A stretch of DNA of 64,000 bases. Source: Nocardioides dongkuii (GTDB taxonomy: Bacteria; Actinomycetota; Actinomycetes; Propionibacteriales; Nocardioidaceae). The notes beneath the pieces were generated by a model. That model made no database searches. It had not been told where the DNA came from and worked only from the letters and a program-made list of their open reading frames with translations. A program made the position numbers and the translations under genes. Location: positions 4,143,845-4,207,844 of the forward strand of contig NZ_CP059903.1 in NCBI RefSeq assembly GCF_014127485.1, in the 5' to 3' direction. Below, one piece after another: positions 41,724 through 49,986 of the stretch. Every line of letters begins with the position of its first letter. Positions within the stretch are counted from its first letter, which is position 1.

Positions 41724-43391
41724 ATGGGCGGCCCCGAGGCGGTGCACGCCGCGATGACCTCCGGGGATCCCGGCACGGTCGCCGCGCTCGAGTCCGACGT
41801 ACGCCGCGCGATGGGCGACGCGGCGGACGAGATGGGGACGATCCGGTACGCCGAGGACACCCCGGACTGGTCGAGCCCGTCGGCCCGCACCCGGTTCAAC
41901 ATGCGCGCCTGGACCACGCGCGCGGCGGCCGAGGTGTCGTTCATCCGCCTCAACCGGGCCGCCCTCGCGCTGCGGGCCGTGCGGGAGAGCTACCGGGTGA
42001 TGGCCGCGGACGCCGACGACGTCATCGAGCAGTGGCGGCGGCAGCGCAAGGCCGCGCGCGACGTGCTGGAGCTCGTGACGTTCCGGGTGTCGGTGCTGGT
42101 GGTGCTCGCCGAGATCCGCTCGACGCACGGCACGCGGGTCGCCGAGGCCACCGACTTCGTGGTCGACGACCCGTTCACCGGCGACCAGGAGGCCTGGCTC
42201 GAGCGTGGCCTCGTCCGGTCGATGCGGCACGACCTGACGCACCCCACCGACGCCGGGCCGATCATCCCCGGCACGCTGGCGACCGGCGCCGACGACGGGT
42301 TCATCCCGCAGGGCCTCGGCTACGACCCGGAGTCCGGCCACCTGCTGCAGACGTCGTACACCAGCGACGGCCGCGCGCAGCTGTCCCTGGTGGACCCGGA
42401 GACCGGCGAGCTGACCCAGACCGTCGACCTGGGCAAGGGCGGCGCCGGCGACACCGCCCCGGACCACGCCGGCGGCGTGGCGGCCCACGACGGCACGGTC
42501 TACGTCACCTCCTCCGACAGCCCGCCCCGGCTCTTCGCCTACTCCCTCGCCGACATCGAGCGGGCCAGCCCCGGGAGCACCGTCGACGTGCAGGGCACGC
42601 CGGTCCCGGTGGCCGCCGGCGCGTACTCGACCATCGTCGACGGCACGCTCTACGTCGGCACCCACGAGGAGGACGGGCCCGGGCAGCTGCACACCTACAC
42701 CTGGGACAAGGACTCCCGCTCGTGGGAGAAGTCCGGCGGGCCCTTCCCCACCCCGCCGAAGGTGCAGGGCATCGCGGTCCGCGGCAACGAGGTGGTCTAC
42801 AGCTCCTCGCTGGGCCGGGGCAACGGCAGCACGCTGCAGAGCTTCAACCGCGGCGACGCCCTCTCCGCGGGGCCGCTGGGCGACCCGATCCGCACCGCCG
42901 ACCTGCCGAACATGGCCGAGGGCGTCGCCGCGCTCCCCCAGGGCCTGCTCACCACCTTCGAGTCCGGTGCCGAGAAGTACTCCTCGACGACCAGGTCCGC
43001 CTCGCTCGACGAGCTCTGGGCGGCGATGAACATGAGCGTGACGCCGTACTCCGAGCTCGGCCTCGCCGGCGGGGGCACCGTCGAGGTCCGCCCGGTCACG
43101 CTCACCGAGGCCGGCCGGATCTTCGACCAGGTCGAGGCCGGGCTGGACGCCGTCGAGCGGAAGGTGGGGCGGCTGACCCTGGCCGGCGGCGTGCTCGGCG
43201 ACGTTCCGGAGGGCGCGGCGTTCGCCTCCGCGGTCGTCACCCACCTCGGCGAGACCGCCGCCTGGCTCGACCAGGGCAGGATCTCCGCGACCCTCACCGC
43301 GTCCGGCCTGGTCAGCGCCGCCAAGGCGTACGAGGAGAGCGACCAGGGCAGCGGCTCGTTGCTCGACCGGCTCCGCTCGCTCATCCCGTGA
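41724..43391 (+). CDS. Large protein with helical N-terminus, central beta-propeller-like part and ESX/WXG-like C-terminus
   Basis: 555 residues, AGGAGG upstream of the ATG at 41724, no signal peptide. N-terminal 150 residues are helical (AVHAAMTSGDPGTVAALE; AEVSFIRLNRAALALRAVRE). The central 180-430 region has propeller-like strands (GFIPQGLGYDPESGHLLQT, GGVAAHDGTVYVTSSD, GIAVRGNEVVYSSSLG). The C-terminal 100 residues (RIFDQVEAGLDAVERKVGRL; AVVTHLGETAAWLDQG) resemble EspC/WXG-type type VII substrates. The family is not recognised; secretion by type VII is only a possibility. Confidence 0.7.
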   Translation: MGGPEAVHAAMTSGDPGTVAALESDVRRAMGDAADEMGTIRYAEDTPDWSSPSARTRFNMRAWTTRAAAEVSFIRLNRAALALRAVRESYRVMAADADDVIEQWRRQRKAARDVLELVTFRVSVLVVLAEIRSTHGTRVAEATDFVVDDPFTGDQEAWLERGLVRSMRHDLTHPTDAGPIIPGTLATGADDGFIPQGLGYDPESGHLLQTSYTSDGRAQLSLVDPETGELTQTVDLGKGGAGDTAPDHAGGVAAHDGTVYVTSSDSPPRLFAYSLADIERASPGSTVDVQGTPVPVAAGAYSTIVDGTLYVGTHEEDGPGQLHTYTWDKDSRSWEKSGGPFPTPPKVQGIAVRGNEVVYSSSLGRGNGSTLQSFNRGDALSAGPLGDPIRTADLPNMAEGVAALPQGLLTTFESGAEKYSSTTRSASLDELWAAMNMSVTPYSELGLAGGGTVEVRPVTLTEAGRIFDQVEAGLDAVERKVGRLTLAGGVLGDVPEGAAFASAVVTHLGETAAWLDQGRISATLTASGLVSAAKAYEESDQGSGSLLDRLRSLIP

Positions 43392-43414
43392 CCCCCGACC
43401 GCAGGAGACCCCGC

Positions 43415-44407
43415 ATGCGCACCGCCCCGTCCCTGGCCGCCCTCGCGCTCCTCGGCGCGGTGACCCTGGCCGGCTGCGGGGACGACGCCGACGCCGGCGA
43501 GGCCCCGACCTGGTCGGCCGCCGACACCGTCCTGGACGCCTCCGGCCTGGTCTGGGAGTCCGGCGGCACCGTCCACCTCGGCGACGGCACCACGATCGAG
43601 ACCGGCGAGGAGGTCGCGGGGTACGTCGTGGCCGGGGACGGCGTCTACCTCGTGGCCGCGGCCGGGTCGGACGCGACCGCCGGGCCGGTGCTGCACGCGA
43701 CGCCCGAGGACCCCGGGAACCCCGAGGACACCGGCGCGGTCGCCGCCCCCGACAGCCTGCGGGTCTCCCCCGACGGCCGGTACCTGGCGTTCCTGGACCC
43801 CGAGACCGGCACCCAGGACGAGTACGGGACCCCGCTCGGCACCGCCGTCGTCGTGGACTTGGTCGAGGGCGAGGAGGTGGTCCGCAGCGCCGCCGCGATG
43901 GGCGACCCCGGTCAGGACGACCTGGCCGACCTCTACGAGGACGCCGGGGCGCCCGAGGTGCTCGGCCTCACCGACCGGGCGGCGTACGTCGCCGGCCCGG
44001 GCGCGGTCCTCTCCTACGACCTGGCGACGGGCGAGCCGAGCGAGGTCGCGCCGTCGGCCGCGGACGCGTGGGACGACGACTGGTTCCTGGCGCTCGGCTC
44101 CCCCGAGGCCCGCACCAGCCCCGACGGCGCGTGGACCCTCGCCCAGCCGGCCGACGGCAGCCCCGCGCGCCTGGTACCCGCGGACGGCGGGGATCCGGTG
44201 GTGACCCGCGCGCCGTACGACGTCTACGAGCTCGACTCCTGGCTCGACGACCAGACCGCGGTCGGCGGGGCGCTGGACGGGCAGACCGACGTGCTCCTGG
44301 GCTGCACGCTGCCCACCGGCCGGTGCGCACCGCTGCCGGACGTGCCCGCCGGGGCGCGACTGCCGGCCGACCGCAGCGGGCCGCGGTTCCCGACCGTCCG
44401 CCCCTGA
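43415..44407 (+). CDS. Lipoprotein with propeller-like repeats
   Basis: 330 residues. A lipobox is present (APSLAALALLGAVTLAGCGD). The remainder has repeats like SLRVSPDGRYLAFLDPETG and RTSPDGAWTLAQPADG, reminiscent of TolB/WD-type propeller blades. It follows the propeller-like gene by 23 bp (AGGAG at 43403) and is probably cotranscribed. Exported and membrane-anchored; function unknown. Confidence 0.78.
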   Translation: MRTAPSLAALALLGAVTLAGCGDDADAGEAPTWSAADTVLDASGLVWESGGTVHLGDGTTIETGEEVAGYVVAGDGVYLVAAAGSDATAGPVLHATPEDPGNPEDTGAVAAPDSLRVSPDGRYLAFLDPETGTQDEYGTPLGTAVVVDLVEGEEVVRSAAAMGDPGQDDLADLYEDAGAPEVLGLTDRAAYVAGPGAVLSYDLATGEPSEVAPSAADAWDDDWFLALGSPEARTSPDGAWTLAQPADGSPARLVPADGGDPVVTRAPYDVYELDSWLDDQTAVGGALDGQTDVLLGCTLPTGRCAPLPDVPAGARLPADRSGPRFPTVRP

Positions 44408-44415
44408 GGTGCGGC

Positions 44416-45867
44416 TCAGTCCGAGCGCGCCGCCCACCAGGCGAGCAGCTCGGCGCGCGCCTCGTCCTCGCTCATCGGGCCGCGGTCCATCCGCAGCTCG
44501 AGCAGGTGCTGGTAGGCCTGGCCGACCTCGCGCCCGGGGCCGATGCCGAGGATCGCCATGATCTCGTTGCCGTCGAGGTCGGGCCGGATGGAGGCGAGCT
44601 CCTCCTGCTCGGAGAGCCGGGCGATCCGCTCCTCCAGCTCGTCGTAGGTGCGCCGGAGTCGGTCGGCCTTGCGCTGGTTGCGCGTGGTGCAGTCGGCGCG
44701 GGTCAGCACGTGCAGCCGGTCGAGCTGGTCGCCGGCGTCGCGGACGTAGCGACGGACGGCGGAGTCGGTCCACTCGCCGCTGCCGTAGCCGTGGAAGCGC
44801 AGGTGCAGCTCGACGAGCTTGCAGACCGCGTCGATCTCGTCGTTGGAGAACCGCAGCGCCTTCATCCGCTTGCGGGTCAGCTTGGCGCCCACCACGTCGT
44901 GGTGGTGGAAGGTGACGGTGCCGTCGTCGACGAACCGGCGGGTGCGCGGCTTGCCGACGTCGTGCATCAGCGCGGCGAACCGCGAGACGAAGTCGGGCTC
45001 CCCGCCGAGGCGGTCCTCGAGGTCGATCGCCTGCTCGAGCACGGTCAGCGTGTGCTCGTAGACGTCCTTGTGCCGGTGGTGCTCGTCGCGCTCCAGCGCC
45101 AGCGCCGGCAGCTCGGGCAGCACGTGCGCCGCCAGGCCGGTCGAGACCAGCAGGCTCAGCCCCAGGCGGGGGTACGGCGCGCACACCAGCTTCACGAGCT
45201 CGTCGCGGACCCGCTCGGCGGAGATGATCGAGATCCGGTCGGCCATCGCGGTCATCGCCGCGACCACCGACGGGTCGACGGCGAAGCCGAGCTGGGCGGC
45301 GAACCGGGCCGCGCGCATCATCCGCAGCGGGTCGTCGGAGAAGGAGTCCTCGGGCCGGCCCGGCGTCCGCAGCACCCGGTGCGCGAGGTCGACCACCCCG
45401 CCGTACGGGTCCTCGACCTCCCGGCCCGGCACCCGCACCGCCATCGCGTTGACGGTGAAGTCGCGGCGGCCCAGGTCGCCCACGAGGTCGTCGCCGAACT
45501 CGACGTCCGGCTTGCGCGAGGAGGGGTCGTAGGCCTCGGAGCGGTACGTCGTCACCTCGACCACCCAGGGTCCCTTGCGGCAGCCGATGGTGCCGAAGGC
45601 GCGCCCCATGTCCCAGGTCGCGTCGCCCCAGGTCTTCAGCAGCCGCTCGGTCTGGTCGGGGCGCGCGGACGTGGTGAAGTCGAGGTCGTTGTGGTGCCGG
45701 CCCAGCATCGCGTCGCGCACCGGCCCACCGACCAGGGCCAGCTCGTGGCCGGCCGCGGCGAACCGCTCCCCGAGGTCGTCGATCACGGGGGCGATCCGGT
45801 CGAGCTCGCCCGCCACGGCACGCTGCACCTCGACGAGGCTCAGGGGCGGGAGGGGGGCGTCTGGCAC
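44416..45867 (-). CDS. cca: CCA tRNA nucleotidyltransferase
   Basis: 483 residues. The nucleotidyltransferase head has ALVGGPVRDAMLGRHHNDLD with DxD, followed by DLGRRDFTVNAMAV and DPLRMMRAARFAAQLGF; an HD domain follows (RFAALMHDVGKPRTRRF, then VTFHHHDVVGAKL). It adds or repairs the 3' CCA of tRNA. GTG at 45867. Its place next to the DUF6049-murJ-sigM block is standard. The usual nearby NUDIX (mutT4-type) gene is absent here. Confidence 0.94.
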   Translation of the reverse strand: MPDAPLPPLSLVEVQRAVAGELDRIAPVIDDLGERFAAAGHELALVGGPVRDAMLGRHHNDLDFTTSARPDQTERLLKTWGDATWDMGRAFGTIGCRKGPWVVEVTTYRSEAYDPSSRKPDVEFGDDLVGDLGRRDFTVNAMAVRVPGREVEDPYGGVVDLAHRVLRTPGRPEDSFSDDPLRMMRAARFAAQLGFAVDPSVVAAMTAMADRISIISAERVRDELVKLVCAPYPRLGLSLLVSTGLAAHVLPELPALALERDEHHRHKDVYEHTLTVLEQAIDLEDRLGGEPDFVSRFAALMHDVGKPRTRRFVDDGTVTFHHHDVVGAKLTRKRMKALRFSNDEIDAVCKLVELHLRFHGYGSGEWTDSAVRRYVRDAGDQLDRLHVLTRADCTTRNQRKADRLRRTYDELEERIARLSEQEELASIRPDLDGNEIMAILGIGPGREVGQAYQHLLELRMDRGPMSEDEARAELLAWWAARSD

Positions 45868-45943
45868 GGGGGGTCAGTCTAGGCCTCGCGCCGCGCCGAC
45901 GTGCCACCCCGGGGGTCGGCCGCCCTGATCTAGAGTCGAGCGC

Positions 45944-48232
45944 ATGCTCCGCCCTCTGTCGCTGCTGCCTGCCCTCGTGGTGGTCGCCGCGACGGCGGCG
46001 GTGGGCGTCGTACCCACGGAGCCGGCGTCGGCCGGCCCGGCGCCCGGTCCGGCGCCGAGCGCCGCGCCCGCCGAGGAGGACGCCCCGCTCGCGGTGGCCC
46101 TGGACTCCGTGTCGCCGTCCGCGATCCCCCGCGAGGGCCGGGTGACGGTGGTGGGGACGGTGACCAACCTGGACGACGTGACCTGGTCGGCGATCAACAT
46201 GTACCCGTTCGTCTCCGCCGAGCCGCTCACCACCCGCGCCGAGATCGCCGAGGCCGTCGACTCCGACCCGCAGGTCTCCGTCGGCGACCGGCTCACCGAC
46301 CAGGGGCCCTACGACACCATCGACCGGCTCGACCCCGGCGAGACGGCGCGCTTCGCGGTCCGGGTGCGCCAGCGCGACCTGGGGGCCGACGAGCAAGGCG
46401 TCTACTGGTTCGGCGTGCACGCGCTCGGCGAGACGACCGAGGGCCGCGACGACGTCGCGACCGCCGACGGCCGGGCCCGCACCTTCCTGCCCCGGATGAC
46501 CGGGTCGGGCCGCCAGGTGCAGACCGCGGTCGTGGTCCCGGTGCGCGGCGCGATCGACTACGACCCGGACGGCTCGCTGGCGGATCCGGAGGACTGGACC
46601 TCCACGCTCTCGGACGGCGGCCGGCTGCAGTCCCTGGTCGAGCTCGGCGCCGCCGCCGGGAGCCGGCCGGTCAGCTGGCTGGTCGACCCCGCGCTGCCCG
46701 ACGCCGTCGCCCGCCTGGCCGCCGGCAACCCCGGCCGGTCCCTGGCCCCGAGCCTGGACCCCGACGCCACCGAGGACCCCGACGCCGCGGCCGTCGACCC
46801 CGGCTCCTCCGCGTCGCCGAGCCCCAGCCCGTCGGAGCCGGTCCCGCCGGTCACCCTCGAGCCCGACGACGGCGAGGAGTCCGAGGAGTCCGGGGACGCC
46901 CCCGCCGAGGAGCCCGACCCCGCCGACCTGGCGGCCGCGGAGGCCGCGACCGGCTGGCTCGACCTCTTCCGCGACGCGCTCGGCTCCGGCGAGGCGCTCG
47001 CGCTGCCGTACGGCGACCTCGACGTCGCCGCCGCCGCGCAGCACGACCCCGGGGCGTACCTCCGCGCCCGGGAGCGGTCCGGCTCGGCGCTGCAGCCCGG
47101 CGACGTGGCGACCACCCCGGCGCTGGGCTCGCCCGCCGGCTACCTCGACGAGCGGGCGATCCGGATGGTCTCCGACGAGGAGACCATCGTGGTCTCCGAC
47201 GAGATGCTCGCCGCGCTCGGACCCGACGTCCCCGCCGTGGTCACGTTCGCGGGCCACCGGCTGGTCGTCGCCGCCTCGGACGTGGCGACGGGCGGGCCCG
47301 GGCCCGACGACCCGCTCGCCACGGTCGCGCTGCGCCAGCGGGTGCTCGCCGAGGCCGCCGTACGCCGTCTCGAGACGCCGCGCGCACCGCTCGTCGTCGT
47401 GCTGCCCACGGGCTGGATCCCCGACGACCCCGAGGAGTTCTTCGGCGGCCTCGACCACGACTGGCTCGACCTGGACACCCTCACCGACGTGGCCGAGACC
47501 CGGGCCACCCCCGTCGACGCCGAGGAGCTGCTGTACCCCGAGAGCCAGGTGCGGCGCGAGCTCGACGAGGCCGCCTTCGCCGCCGCGACGGCCCTCACCG
47601 AGGCCGGCCGGACGCTGCAGAACCTGCTCACCCGCAACGACACCGTCGGCCGCGAGGTCAGCGACCAGGCGATGACCTCGCTCTCCTACGCAGCCCGGAT
47701 CGACCCGCGGGCGGTGCGCGCCGACACCGAAGCCGCTACCGCGGAGATCGACCGGCAGCTGCGCGACGTCAGCGTCTCGGCGCCCGACAAGGTGATCCTC
47801 TCCAGCGCCAGCGGCCAGTTCTCGGCGCTGCTCGAGAACTCCCTCGACGAGTCCGTGACCGTGCGGATCCAGGCGGTCGCCGACGAGTCGATGACCATCA
47901 CGATGCCCGACGAGGACATCACGCTGCCCCCGGGCGGCCGGCGGACCGTGCTGCTCACCGCCGCCACCGAGCAGCAGGGCGTCCACAACGTCACGCTGCG
48001 GGTCACCGACATCGCCGGCACGCCGCTCGGCTCCTCCGACCGGCTCCCCATCCGCGCCGCGCAGGTCAGCGGCGTGATCTGGTTGATCATCGCCACCGGG
48101 TGCGCGCTGCTGTTCGGCGCCATCGCCGTCCGGCTGGTACGCCGGCTGCGCGCCGCCCGCCGTACCCCCCAGGCCGAGCCGACCGACCACGCCGACGCCC
48201 CCGACACCAGCCAGGAGCACGCCCCCGCATGA
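45944..48232 (+). CDS. DUF6049-family exported protein
   Basis: 762 residues. A signal peptide (RPLSLLPALVVVAATAAVGV) leads a large external part. SVSPSAIPREGRVTVVGTVT begins a beta domain. A Pro/Ser/acidic linker is near 285-325. Near the C-terminus a membrane helix (VSGVIWLIIATGCALLFGAI) is followed by a basic cytoplasmic tail. The family is conserved between cca and murJ in actinobacteria and is suspected to support cell-wall assembly. Its stop overlaps the murJ start (ATGA). Confidence 0.85.
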   Translation: MLRPLSLLPALVVVAATAAVGVVPTEPASAGPAPGPAPSAAPAEEDAPLAVALDSVSPSAIPREGRVTVVGTVTNLDDVTWSAINMYPFVSAEPLTTRAEIAEAVDSDPQVSVGDRLTDQGPYDTIDRLDPGETARFAVRVRQRDLGADEQGVYWFGVHALGETTEGRDDVATADGRARTFLPRMTGSGRQVQTAVVVPVRGAIDYDPDGSLADPEDWTSTLSDGGRLQSLVELGAAAGSRPVSWLVDPALPDAVARLAAGNPGRSLAPSLDPDATEDPDAAAVDPGSSASPSPSPSEPVPPVTLEPDDGEESEESGDAPAEEPDPADLAAAEAATGWLDLFRDALGSGEALALPYGDLDVAAAAQHDPGAYLRARERSGSALQPGDVATTPALGSPAGYLDERAIRMVSDEETIVVSDEMLAALGPDVPAVVTFAGHRLVVAASDVATGGPGPDDPLATVALRQRVLAEAAVRRLETPRAPLVVVLPTGWIPDDPEEFFGGLDHDWLDLDTLTDVAETRATPVDAEELLYPESQVRRELDEAAFAAATALTEAGRTLQNLLTRNDTVGREVSDQAMTSLSYAARIDPRAVRADTEAATAEIDRQLRDVSVSAPDKVILSSASGQFSALLENSLDESVTVRIQAVADESMTITMPDEDITLPPGGRRTVLLTAATEQQGVHNVTLRVTDIAGTPLGSSDRLPIRAAQVSGVIWLIIATGCALLFGAIAVRLVRRLRAARRTPQAEPTDHADAPDTSQEHAPA

Positions 48233-49908
48233 CCGAGCCCGCACCGCCCGCCCCGGCCGACCGGACCGCAGAGGACCAGGAGCAGCGCAGCATCCTCGGC
48301 TCCAGCGCGGTGATGGCCGCCGGGACCGTCGTCTCCCGGCTCAGCGGCTTCGTGCGGTCGGGGCTGCTGCTCGCCGCGCTCGGCAACGGCCTGCACGCCG
48401 ACGTGTTCAACATCGCGAACACGATCCCCAACATGCTCTACATCCTGCTGGCGGGCGGCGTGTTCAACGCGGTGCTGGTCCCGCAGCTGGTCCGGGCGAT
48501 GCGCTCCGACGAGGACGGCGGCGCGGCGTACACCAGCCGGATCGTCACGCTGGCGGCGCTCTTCCTGGGCGGGGTCACCGTCGTGCTGGTGCTGGCGGCC
48601 CCCTGGGTCGTCGCGCTCGCCACCGACGGCAGCTGGTCCCCCGAGGCGCAGCGGTCGGCGGTCGACTTCGCCCGGCTCTGCCTGCCGCAGGTCTTCTTCT
48701 ACGGGATGTTCGTGCTGGTCGGGCAGGTGCTCAACGCCCACGGCCGGTTCGGCCCGATGATGTGGGCGCCGATCGCCAACAACGTGGTCTCGGTGGCCGT
48801 CCTGGTGATCTACCTGGTCGTGTACGGCACCACGGGCGGGTCCACCGACGGCGGCTTCACGACCAACCAGGAGCTGCTGCTCGGCCTCGGGTCGACGCTC
48901 GGCATCGCCGTGCAGCTGCTGGTCCTGGTGCCCTACCTGCGCGCCGCCGGGGTGCGGCTGGACCCGCGCTTCGACTTCCGCGGCACCGGGCTGGGGCACA
49001 CGCTGCGGCTCGGCACCTGGACGGTCCTGTTCGTGCTGGCCAACCAGGTCGCGTACTTCGTGGTGGTCCGGCTCGCCTCGAGCGGCACGGCGGACGGCGG
49101 CGCCGACGGGACCGGCTACAGCGTCTACTCGACCGCGTTCCTCATCATCATGGTCCCGCACTCGGTGATCACGGTGTCGCTCGCGACCGCCGTGCTCCCG
49201 ACGCTCTCGGCGCACGGCGCGGACGGCGACCTGCGCGGGCTCGCCGCCCGGCTCGGCGCCACGCTGCGCACCGCCCTGGCGGTCACGGTGCCGTTCGCCG
49301 CGCTGCTGCCGCTGGTGGCGACCGACCTGGCCCGGCTGATCTCCTACGGCCGCTCCGCGGACACCTACGAGAACTTCGTCCCCTCCCTCGCCCTCTTCGG
49401 GCCGGGGCTGGTCTTCTTCACCGTGCACTACCTGGTGCTCCGCGGCTTCTACGCCGTCGAGCGCACCCGCACCGTGTTCTACATCCAGTGCGCGGTGGCG
49501 GTCACCAACATCGTCGTCGCGGCACTGCTGGTCAACGCCACGGGCGACGCCGACACCGCCCCCGCGCTGGTGGTCGGCTACTCGGCGGCGTACCTCGTCG
49601 GTTCGGTCATCTCCTACACCGTCCTGGCGCGGGTGCTGGGCGGGCTGGAGTCGCGCGTGCTGGTGCGCTTCCTGGTCCGCCTCGGCGTCACGGTGGCGGT
49701 CTCGACCGCCGTCGCGGGCGGGGCGTACGCCGTGGGGCAGGCGCTGCTCGGGGCCCCGACGTACCTCGAGGCGCTGCTGCGCGCCGGCGTGGTCACCGCG
49801 CTCGACGTCGCCGTCTTCCTGCTGCTCGCGCGGGCGCTGCGGCTGCGCGAGGTCACCTCCGTGCTCGCCACCATCACGCGCCGGCTTCCGGCCGCGCGCC
49901 GGGGATGA
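48229..49908 (+). CDS. murJ: Lipid II flippase MurJ
   Basis: 559 residues with about 14 hydrophobic helices. ILGSSAVMAAGTVVSRLSGF, then FNIANTIPNMLYILLAGGVF, LPQVFFYGMFVLVGQVLNAH and VPSLALFGPGLVFFTVHYLV fit the MurJ/MviN family. It flips lipid II to the outer face. In mycobacteria the same locus encodes MviN fused to a pseudokinase and extracellular domain; here that part is a separate gene 78 bp downstream. ATG at 48229. Confidence 0.93.
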   Translation: MTEPAPPAPADRTAEDQEQRSILGSSAVMAAGTVVSRLSGFVRSGLLLAALGNGLHADVFNIANTIPNMLYILLAGGVFNAVLVPQLVRAMRSDEDGGAAYTSRIVTLAALFLGGVTVVLVLAAPWVVALATDGSWSPEAQRSAVDFARLCLPQVFFYGMFVLVGQVLNAHGRFGPMMWAPIANNVVSVAVLVIYLVVYGTTGGSTDGGFTTNQELLLGLGSTLGIAVQLLVLVPYLRAAGVRLDPRFDFRGTGLGHTLRLGTWTVLFVLANQVAYFVVVRLASSGTADGGADGTGYSVYSTAFLIIMVPHSVITVSLATAVLPTLSAHGADGDLRGLAARLGATLRTALAVTVPFAALLPLVATDLARLISYGRSADTYENFVPSLALFGPGLVFFTVHYLVLRGFYAVERTRTVFYIQCAVAVTNIVVAALLVNATGDADTAPALVVGYSAAYLVGSVISYTVLARVLGGLESRVLVRFLVRLGVTVAVSTAVAGGAYAVGQALLGAPTYLEALLRAGVVTALDVAVFLLLARALRLREVTSVLATITRRLPAARRG

Positions 49909-49986
49909 CCCGGCCTACGATGACCCCGGGTCCCTCGCCGGACCACGGTCGTCGCCGTCCAGACGTCGGAAGGGGGTCGCTGCGCC

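Noticed and set aside
42797..48244. Open minus-strand frame of 1815 codons
   Set aside because: It lies opposite cca-flanking, DUF6049 and propeller genes, is Arg/Gly/Val-rich and has no domain. It is a GC-rich antisense shadow.
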